This document shows, piece by piece, positions 56,211 through 64,000 of a stretch of DNA of 64,000 nucleotides; within the stretch, counting starts at the first letter, position 1, and the number at the start of each line of letters is the position of its first letter. The position numbers and the translations under genes are program-made. The notes under the pieces are model-generated. The model was given only the letters and a program-made list of their open reading frames with translations. It was not told where the DNA came from and ran no database searches. The stretch lies in the NCBI GenBank assembly GCA_039566865.1, contig CM076958.1:9772501-9836500 (forward strand). Direction: 5' to 3'. The DNA is from Aurelia coerulea. Taxonomy: Eukaryota; Cnidaria; Scyphozoa; Semaeostomeae; Ulmaridae.

Positions 56211-56701
56211 GTACAGTATGCAGAGATGTTGAATTTTATGAAAAAAGATTAATTTCTTGTTGCAGGAAAATAAAACCTACAAATTCACATGGAATCGAAC
56301 AAGTTTCAAGTTTTTTGTCTCCTGATATGCTTTCAAATTTTGTTTCTTCTTGAGTTAATCCATTTTGCTAATTTCTAAAGCGCAACCGAAGCATAGTTCT
56401 CACAGTTCAAAAGTGCAGGTTCTTTTCAAGGAGCAGTTGTGTTTATGTTCTGAATCTGTCACAACCAAACAATTATGTTTAAATTTTGTTGCAGGCTGCT
56501 TTCTCTCCTAGCCCAGCCAAAATGGTGTTTCCATCCTAGAAGAGAGGGTTGGTCAGCATTTTTTCATCACTGTACATTACAAAAGAGGGTTTACTGATTA
56601 CAAGTCACTGATTACAGGTCTTTGAAATCAGCTCTCGCAAAATGTACATGTTGTCTTCTTTCTTCCTAACATTAATTTCTTTCTTGTATCCTTCTTTCAA
56701 G

Positions 56702-57137
56702 GCAAACCAAACTGGCAGCAGTAATGCAATGGAGCTTGAGGGTGCAAAATTGAGTTTTACCAACATAAAGAAGGCTGGCTTATCGATAACTTCATTCATC
56801 AGTGATCGCCACAGAGGTGTGGCAAAGTGGATTCGAGAGGCACAGCCTGCCACTACACATTTCCACGACCTTTGGCATGTGTGCAAGGGCCTCACAAAAA
56901 AATTGTTACAAGCAAGCAAGGAAACTGCGAATGAAGTGATAGGTGATTGGATAAAAGGCATTCGTCGCCACCTTTTTTGGTGTGCTATGTCTACAAAGCA
57001 AGGATTTGGTGAGTTAATCTTATCAAAATGGAAATCAATCATGCGTCACATTGCAGACAAGCATGTACAACACCCAGACACCCTTTTTGAGGAATGTGCA
57101 CATGGAGACTTGGAGGAACGTGACTGGATAAAAATAG
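56702..57137 (+). CDS. Exon 5: second catalytic block of the DDE core
   Basis: Acceptor CCTTCTTTCAAG. The frame contains NQTGSSNAMELEGAK, ITSFISDRHRGVAKWIRE (second catalytic Asp in SDRH), FHDLWHVCKGLTKKL, GDWIKGIRRHLFWCA and CAHGDLEERDW. It ends in phase 1 at GTACAC. It follows exon 4 in phase 0 without gaps in the conserved order. Confidence 0.85.
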
Positions 57138-57912
57138 GTACACCTTGTCTATAATTTTTTGTTTCTAATTGATGTCTATAAATAATTGGAAAATGTCATG
57201 GGTTGTTTTACTAACTTTCTTTGATTTGGCCGTGGGTCATTTTAACTTCAATCACCTTTCCCTTCTTCTTCAAAAAATTTTAACTCAACTCAACCCAGTC
57301 CTTTTCTTATCTTAGTATAGTTATCATTGCTAAGCAACCATGCATAGGCGGAAGCAAAATTGTTATATTTCTTGGAAACCAAATGCAAATCATTGTATAA
57401 GGCAGGGAAATAACTGTAACCATCTAGCAAACTGCCTTGTTACAAATTTTATTCTTGATTTGGTTTACTGATGACCACAGGATTTTAAAACTGCCAGGGG
57501 GCAAATTGGCGTGGTCTCTAACAACCCACATGACTGATGGCATCCTTGCTGTATATGATACTTCGAGACTATAGTTGCTTGCTACAATGTCTTCCACTTT
57601 TGTTGGATTGGCTTTAAAATGGTTCAATTATGATGTCACAGATACTGTATGGTGATGTCATCAACTGTTTTGGTAATTTCATCAACATGCAAAATTTTTA
57701 AAGCTACAGTAATGCTAGAAAGGTAGAAGACGATATATCAACTTTAGTCTCAAGTGTATCTAGCGCGCTAGGAAGCATCTTGAATGTGGAGGCACTTCAA
57801 GAGCATTTTTTGAAAGTATTATAAAAGGATATGCTCAGTCACATTGGTTAGAGACCAGGCATAGATGGTTGCAGCTATTTCTCTGCCTGTATGTCTTTCC
57901 CATCACATTCAG

Positions 57913-58084
57913 GAACTGCTCAATGGGACAGACTGCGCAAAATTGTGATGGACAAGCAACTTATGAAAGACATAGAAATGTTATCTTCTGATGCACAGAC
58001 CAGTTGTCTGGAGGGGTTTCATTCAACCCTCAACCATTGGCACCCAAAAATGACGCATTACTCATGGCTTGGGACAAATTGCAG
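57913..58084 (+). CDS. Exon 6: third catalytic block (Glu)
   Basis: Acceptor CCATCACATTCAG. The sequence includes TAQWDRLRKIVMDKQLMKDI, then SSDAQTSCLEGFHSTLNHW and YSWLG. The Glu of CLEGFHS is the likely third acidic residue. Ends in phase 2 at GTAAGA. Confidence 0.83.
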
Positions 58085-58831
58085 GTAAGAAAATATGGTA
58101 TAATCATATTGATAGGAAGAATTCAAAAATATCATGGAGTATGTTTATACAGTATTTCCTAATAAAGTTTTATACATCACTGCATCTTTGAATTGTCAGT
58201 CTTTGTGTTTACTACTGAATATACAGTAGGCCCTTGAATTGTCACGTTTTATGATGTAGTTCAAGGGATGATAAAGATCGGTGTGCTGTGAATATAGTAT
58301 GTTGAAAAAGCTGAATTTTTGTGTTTCCAGACAAAATCGGCTAAGGTTTGTTTACACCCATTTCAGTTCATGTCATAAATCTCTTGATAAACGTCTTTTG
58401 ATTTCTCTGTCATATCTTGTGCCTTGCAAAATTGTGCCAATTATGAGTGCAAAAAGTAGCATAATACTAAAACTTCCCAAGAGTATGGTCACATGACTTG
58501 AAAAAATGTAGGTATTCAAACTAGACTTATGATTGAAAATACTGCAGTTACTAGATTGTATTTGATAAGAGAGCTTTCTAATGATCTATAGTTTCTTGGA
58601 TTTTAACGAAATTAGTAAAATTTCTTTGACGTCATCAATTCTATGACATCATAATGGAGCTTTTTAGAATAATTTCAGCTCAAATTTTCTTCTTGAAATA
58701 AGGATTTGGACCATGTAATTTACCCATTGCGTTTCTCCATGCTGCAAACTAAAACATGTGGCATGTTTGTTACCATAAATTTCAATGAATCCATGCTCTA
58801 CCATCTAATCGATTCAACCATTTATCCACAG

Positions 58832-58938
58832 ACACATTATAGCCATATTGCACTTCAATGAAAACCTGAACCGAGCCAAACAAAAAGCACGTGATGGCAG
58901 AAGCTATTATAACGTCATTTGGCCAAAGTACAAGATGG
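58832..58938 (+). CDS. Exon 7: end of DDE core
   Basis: Acceptor CATTTATCCACAG. The frame RHIIAILHFNENLNRAKQ continues to YNVIWPKYKMG. The donor chosen is GTGAAG after 58938 (phase 1), which fits exon 8. Another GTGAAG at 58954 is also in phase 1. Without splicing, the frame runs to a stop at 59043-59045, giving a shorter alternative end. Confidence 0.72.
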
Positions 58939-59045
58939 GTGAAGAAGTTTTACGTGAAGTGCCCACAGTGGGGCAAGATTATGACATAGGCCAAAAAATC
59001 AACTTTCTCCATTTAATTCCAAAGCCCTCTAATTTGAAAGAGTAA

Positions 59046-61365
59046 TAGTTGCTGACCAAGAAAACATATAACTTAGCTTCATATCTTTACAGGAAATTTT
59101 TTGGCCATTTTTCATTTGAGGTGCTCCAAAAAGACTTGAGAAAGGACAAATTTTTGTTGTACATACATATTGAAAACAGCTATCTTCAATCGCCTATGAA
59201 GTGAAATCCTTTGGACCAATTTCGATGAAATTTGAAACGAAGATTCCACCACATTCCTTTCAGTACTGTTCAAGGTTTCCACTTTCTACTCCACTTCAAT
59301 CTCTGTGAAACTAATTTTTGTTGTGGCGTACTAAATTTTGACAAAAATTTTGAACTTAAGTATGATTTACTTTACAAATAGTTGAATATATAGCTATTAG
59401 ACAGAGTTTGACATTAGGTTTATAGCTTAAAGTGACCAGGAGATGTTAATAGTGAAGTGAGAGAAATCTGTATTTGTGGGAATTTGCGGAATTTTTTTAA
59501 TCTAAATTTTTGTGTGGGGGACTTCACAGATATTGACAGTTTTTATCCATCGTACGAATCTACAAAGGCTTGGATTGTTGAATTTTGCAAAACCCAGAAG
59601 GTGTGAACGGCAGTTGGAAAGGATTTTCTTCCAAGATAATTGATCACATTGGGAGAGGAATCTGCTGGGTTGTGCCTGGGGGTTGGGGTGGGGCCGATGT
59701 ATAAGGGTCAGGAAGGGCTTATTTGAACAGAAATAATAGTTGACACCAGAAGAACTGCATAATGAAATAATAATCGTTCTCATTTCTTCCATATCGAGTT
59801 AGAGATGTGATATTTCATGTGTTGCATAAACTATCATTACACTAAACTTTTGTTGCTTTCGTGGATTTGCCAACACATTCAGGTGCAAAAGCGCTGTCTT
59901 CCAAGACTCTTTTTCTCTACGGCAGTTTCGTAAAAAAATTGAGTTGTTCCCTTACTGTTTGCAAGATTGGTGATGCAGCTTTATGGTCTATCAAATAAAA
60001 CCTGTGGGGGGGGGGGGGTAGCATTCGGTATTTTACTTTTAGGTAAAAGAAACGGGGAAAACATAGATACAAATGAAGCATGAACGTCGTGATAAATCAA
60101 GAGAGTCGCTACCTTTTCATTTCTTGATGCATTTGATATTAAATTGTTTAAGCCCTTCCAATCGTTATTTAGTGGAAAGTATAAATCATAGAATTTAACC
60201 AAACACATATAGTAGTCAATCTTATCTTAAACATATGATTGATAAAACTGAGTGAAACTAGTGTTTCTGTTTTACTTCAGTGCCCCGTATATGAAAACGA
60301 GTTTGAGTGTAAGGCGAAATGGAGATCCCTGCTTCGAAGTATCAAGCATCTTTTTGCCATATTGACAATCCGTTAATGAAGTATAGCATTTGAAGGATAA
60401 TGATTTAAAATTTTTGTATCTATCGCAAATTTTCAAAATACACCCTTTGATACATTAACTGTGCTGCTCACATACGATAGTGATAGCCCTCTAAAAATCT
60501 TTTTTCCAAAAAATTAAAGCAGTTGAGATTGAATTGTGCAATGTGAACCATTGATACTATATCCAACCAAATTTGAACAATATCTAAAGAAGGATTGCGT
60601 TGATACTCATTTGTAAGTTTATCTGCACAAAGACATCAAATTTTTTGTCCTAAAACCCATGCCTTTAAGTCATTTTCTTCCGTTTCATGAATTTTTAGAT
60701 ATGCAGGGGACTGCAAACCACCTTAGATTCACTTTTTTTGGCAGAACATCCATTTTAGGTCCATGTACAGCGAATGTCATAATCCCCCATTGAAATGCCC
60801 CACTGTGGTGCCCGTGCCAGCTACATACAGTATGTTGTCAATTTACTGCCACATACTTCGAAATGGGGTTTCAAATATTATTGAATTTAGTGAATTGGGT
60901 AAGAAAACTTTTCCATACATGCCCAAAATTCTTCCACCCCTGCACCCAGCATTATAACTGATAACTCCCTTAATCAATCATTTGCAACCTTTTGCAGTGA
61001 CATTTGGTACCATTGAGATCCAATGTCTAGAAAACATGTTGATTCTCTAGTCTCTTGTATTCAATTTGTCAGAAGCTAAATAATCTTCAGTTGCAGGGTA
61101 TTAAAAATATTCAGTCTCAGTGAGCATATGGTTGGAAAAATGTACCTGCAATCAAATCACTCTGACCACAGCAAAGATTCCAGCAACTACAGTATTTTCT
61201 ATTTCATTCATTTCACGGGGGTTGCCCTCAGTGTAGGCTGTTTTTCAAGAGGCCCTCCAAACATGTGTGGTAATGCCTGATGGTAACTTACACCTTATTA
61301 CATGTGGTTTATTTGTATACAATCAAAACATGAATATGAAACATGAAACATGAATTTTTCTTCAG
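59046..61365. other. Intron 7 of the THAP/DDE gene
   Basis: 2.3 kb with no recognised element apart from a G-run at 60005-60018. Small frames (59502-59792, 59981-60208) lack domains. Confidence 0.5.
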
Positions 61366-61554
61366 ATTATGTGACAGATGTCAAGGAAGAGCTTTTTACT
61401 CGTTCCATGGAAGAAATGCAAGATAAGGTGACAAGATTTTCAGCAAATAAGCCAGAACCACTGAACAGACAATTTGAAAACCGCCTTTCCAAAGAAGATG
61501 CTGTGCAAAAACAACTGCAAAGACATAAGCAAGTCACTGTACTTTTTCCTGGAG
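61366..61554 (+). CDS. Exon 8: helical, charged segment
   Basis: Acceptor AATTTTTCTTCAG. The frame YVTDVKEELFTRSMEEMQ runs to KQLQRHKQVTVLFPG. A YVxxxxEELF phrase after the core is also seen in related proteins. Ends in phase 1 at a strong GTGAGG donor. Confidence 0.72.
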
Positions 61555-61966
61555 GTGAGGTTTAGTTTCCTTTCAATGAGAAATAATTTGAGGGCCAAGC
61601 TTGATTGGATACACTGCATTTTTGGAGAGTCACATTGATCTTTTTATCACCACTATACAGCATGCAGGACAAACCATACAGCGATACCACTATACAGCCT
61701 GCCAAAGATTGATTTTATAACTGCTCCAAAGTGGACACTCTATTTGTGATGCATTTTTATGATCCATCTCACGATGAAGCAACAACCAACTTCATAAAAT
61801 TTTGATGACATGCAATGCCTTGAGAAAAGAAACAATTTTCTGTATAATATCTCTTTTGTGAGGTGCTGTAACTTAAAAAGACAACGAATCCTAAAAAGTG
61901 TCCTTGAATTAGTTTTTCTTTGCACATGAACATATCCACTGAAAGTACATCCAATTTATTTTGCAG

Positions 61967-62121
61967 AGGCAGCACAAGACACATTAAAAGCTGCAGCTGA
62001 ACAACAACGGCAAGAAGAAATCAACAACAGAAGTGTGAGTAAGCCACGAACCTGTCGTGCTTGCAAGAAACCCATGTTAGGCCACAAATTAGGACAATGC
62101 GTAAATTCTTCAGACCAATGA
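61967..62121 (+). CDS. Exon 9: coiled segment and C-terminal CCHC knuckle
   Basis: Acceptor CCAATTTATTTTGCAG. The frame AAQDTLKAAAEQQRQEEI leads to CRACKKPMLGHKLGQC (C-x2-C-x6-H-x4-C), then NSSDQ and a TGA at 62119-62121. Phase matches exon 8. A small zinc knuckle at the C-terminus is compatible with nucleic acid binding. Confidence 0.78.
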
Positions 62122-62331
62122 TATTTTCTTCTACAGTTTTAAGTTTGTGAGACATGTTTATTAAAGTAAGGGTCTACTGGGGTAAAATGGGTAAGTTTGG
62201 GGAAATACGGGTAGGACAAAACATTTTGATAAATCCTGCTGAAATCTTTGTTCATGTTCTCCTCTTGCCATAGCCACCAAAACTATAAATCCTTTGTGAT
62301 ACAGTAAATTTTGATTGATCAGTACGCATAC

Positions 62332-62592
62332 ATGCGTAAGTTACGCATTTTACAACAAAATGCGTAAGATGATGCGTAAGATTTAAGTTGTGCGTAAGAT
62401 AATGCGTAAGATGATGCGTAAGATTTAAGTGTGCGTAAGATAATGCGTAAGATGATGCGTAAGATTGAAGTTGTGCGTAAGATAATGCGTAAGATGATGC
62501 GTAAGATTTAAGTGTGCGTAAGATAATGCGTAAGATCGTGCGTAAGATTTAAATTTGCGTAAGATCGTGCGTAAGATGATGCGTAAGATCGA
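62332..62592. repeat. Minisatellite of GCGTAAGAT
   Basis: About 18 GCGTAAGAT/AATGCGTAAGATGAT units arranged in a higher-order repeat of about 44-46 bp (GCGTAAGATTTAAGT...GCGTAAGATAAT). Adjacent to the 3' end of the THAP/DDE gene. Non-coding. Confidence 0.9.
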
Positions 62593-62699
62593 CCAACTCA
62601 TTTGCATAAGAAAAATTGCCCCAGAATCGCATAATACGACATAAACAGTCTTTCCCAGTAGATTCTGCTGATCCTAATCATACATATCTGTTGAGCTTA

Positions 62700-63680
62700 G
62701 TTGCCGCTCTTCGCCTTCGCTCTTCTCCTGTTATACACGTAATATTTGTTTCTAATAAACTGCTTATATGAAACTCAAGACTCTCAGATCGCAAAAAATA
62801 AGAAACTGTAGCATGTTTTTGTCTATTCTCACCTGTTTCCTGTCCTGCATCATAATAGTACTCGGGAAGTCTTGAATAATGTCTAAACATCGGAAAGGCC
62901 CGGAAAGGCTTCAAAAAACCTTGTTCAGGAGGGCACAGATCTGATACTTTTTAAAATCTTTCAGAACTGACCAAGGGCGCCTACCTTGTAGGAAGTGTGT
63001 TTATTCCCAGTACTGTAGTGTAATGGGTGTCCTGTGACCCAGTACAGAGAGTGTCCTAAAACCGTACCGTGACGCAGAAGTACAAAGAGTCAGTCCTCTC
63101 AAGGTCAAGATGACGTATGAATAACTTTGTGGTTTCAAATTCCGGTGTTATGAAACACGATATCAACTGTTATACGATCTGGCCACAGGGAATCAGACAG
63201 CGTGATTTTTGATTGGTCAACTCTAACAGACGTTAGAATTTGAAAATCCCAGTAACAAGAAAAACTTATTGTCCTCCAATAATCTTGAGGATTGACTTTT
63301 TCACGCGACCCCCTAGTTTGCACACGGTGTCACTTTTCACATCTGGTTGAACAAAGGCTTATGTAAACAATTTTGCTTGACCGAAACCACAACGGATAGA
63401 ACGCGCTTGTGATAATCTTCTCTTGAGATCCTGCTCGCTGATTGGTTTATCTGCAGAAGTTGCATACCCCTCAGTTTATTATGATATACAAAGATTAACA
63501 GGACTGGGTCATAGGACACCGCGTAAAGTACCGTGAATAAACACACTTCCTGCAAGGTAGGCGCCCTTGAACTGACCCAAATTCTTAGTTTCTAAGTTAT
63601 AAGAAAATACGTGTAAGCTATGAGATATGAATTGCATTCACACAGAAAGTGTATTACAAATAATGCTAAAAATTGTAATT
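62700..63680. mobile_element. Degraded copy of the 22.4-28.3 kb foldback family, interrupted
   Basis: The segments 62735-62972 and 63569-63680 match the palindrome arms, sharing CACCTGTTTCCTGTCC/CTTGTTTCCTGTTC-like phrases, GGCACAG, AATTCTTAGTTTCT and TACGTGTAA. The order agrees with that of arm 1 (23495-23700). A 596-bp element splits it. Confidence 0.65.
62973..63568. mobile_element. 596-bp TIR element with 9-bp target duplication
   Basis: Ends AAGGGCGCCTACCTTG and CAAGGTAGGCGCCCTT are inverted, and the match extends to about 34 bp with one difference. GAACTGACC is duplicated exactly at 62964-62972 and 63569-63577. A 9-bp duplication points to a Mutator-like family. No transposase. Confidence 0.88.
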
Positions 63681-63914
63681 TCTGCTTTGATTCGGCCACC
63701 TTTGTCATTCATCATGATTCAAAGTTGAACCCAGGGAAGGGGTGCTTAAAAGCTGTATAAGTTTTGCAAAAACTTGCTACAAATATGGGTCGGGTTTATT
63801 TCTGTGGAGGTAAATCCTTATACGAAACCAAATCAACTAAAAACCCATTCGTTGTATACCCCCAAGTCAAGTACCCAAGTACTGACAATAAGGCTAAGGC
63901 CTTACTACTACCGA

Positions 63915-64000
63915 CAGGGGCGGATCCAGCTCGAAATCGAAGGGGGACAACTTGCAAAGAGGGCACCAAAAATATAATGGATATTGAAAGCGCCGAGGGT
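63915..64000 (+). mobile_element. hAT-type terminus, cut by the window end
   Basis: CAGGGGCGGATCCAGCTCGA followed by a G-rich subterminal region is a typical hAT end. A related inverted end (GCATCCGCCCCTG) occurs at 24970-24984. The rest lies outside. Confidence 0.6.

Larger units (their letters stand above)
51151..62121 (+). other. Multi-exon THAP / DDE transposase-like gene (Kolobok-type), about 790 codons
   Basis: Nine coding blocks with GT-AG borders; all junctions except the one into block 2 have matching phases. In order they encode a THAP-type zinc finger, an acidic repeat with a coiled coil, an acidic linker, a CxxC...CxxC module, a DDE core and a CCHC knuckle. The core carries GDGRFDSMGHNAKYG, ISDRHRGVAKW, FHDLWHVCKG and SCLEGFHS. 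These fit what I know of Kolobok-superfamily transposases and their intron-bearing relatives, which often have THAP domains. No terminal inverted repeats or TTAA duplication were found around the gene, so it may be domesticated. Against function: no in-frame ATG in block 1 and a LINE before block 2. A variant poly(A) signal ATTAAA lies at 62160-62165, 39 bases after the stop. Confidence 0.75.

Noticed and set aside
1..64000. CRISPR arrays, prokaryotic operons, riboswitches
   Set aside because: The tandem arrays present lack direct-repeat/unique-spacer structure, and all gene structure is eukaryotic.
1..64000. tRNA or rRNA genes
   Set aside because: No cloverleaf or rRNA signature was recognised by eye. 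The GC-rich block at 7480-7700 was considered and is explained as a LINE 3' UTR. A tRNA scan would be needed to exclude tRNA-derived elements.

Overview
This is eukaryotic, almost certainly metazoan, DNA with an extremely high density of transposable elements. There are no bacterial operons or ribosome-binding sites. One gene has nine candidate exons with matching splice phases. The mobile elements are CR1/L2-like LINEs, an RTE-like LINE, Ty3/Gypsy, Penelope-like, hAT, TA-targeting (mariner-type), TTAA-flanked and Mutator-like foldback elements. This mix suggests an aquatic invertebrate, most probably a cnidarian. That assignment is inference, since no diagnostic host gene is present.

Layout. 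0-13.6 kb is stacked retrotransposon debris. An RTE-like tail comes first. A minus-strand Ty3/Gypsy gag-protease is then split by a plus-strand LINE, which is itself split by a small TIR element. A nearly complete CR1-like LINE (3364-7288, minus) follows; its esterase ORF1 and endonuclease/RT ORF2 lie in one frame separated by a single TAG. After it come further LINE fragments, two of them carrying small DNA transposons. 13.6-19.6 kb holds non-autonomous TIR elements, several with readable target-site duplications. 19.9-28.3 kb holds two large palindromic foldback elements; the second has a hAT element, itself LINE-loaded, in one arm. 28.4-38 kb holds a 0.75-kb TIR element and a 7-8 kb nested inverted-repeat structure containing a LINE. 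39.1-40.8 kb holds Penelope-like remnants with hammerhead-ribozyme-like sequences. 40.97-50.63 kb is a palindrome interrupted by an 8.3-kb TA-flanked composite element, which contains a hAT, which contains a LINE.

The only host-like gene is at 51.15-62.12 kb, plus strand: an N-terminal THAP-type zinc finger, acidic and coiled-coil segments, a Cys-rich module, a DDE-type transposase-like core resembling the Kolobok superfamily, and a C-terminal CCHC knuckle (about 790 aa in the model). A LINE lies between its first two recognised exons, and the first exon has no in-frame start codon. The window ends with a GCGTAAGAT minisatellite, another foldback-family copy split by a 596-bp element with a 9-bp target duplication, and the start of a hAT element.

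The most useful evidence is stratigraphic. Mirror-image palindrome arms and interrupted LINE or gag reading frames preserve the empty site of later insertions, so several element ends and duplications can be read exactly without a database.
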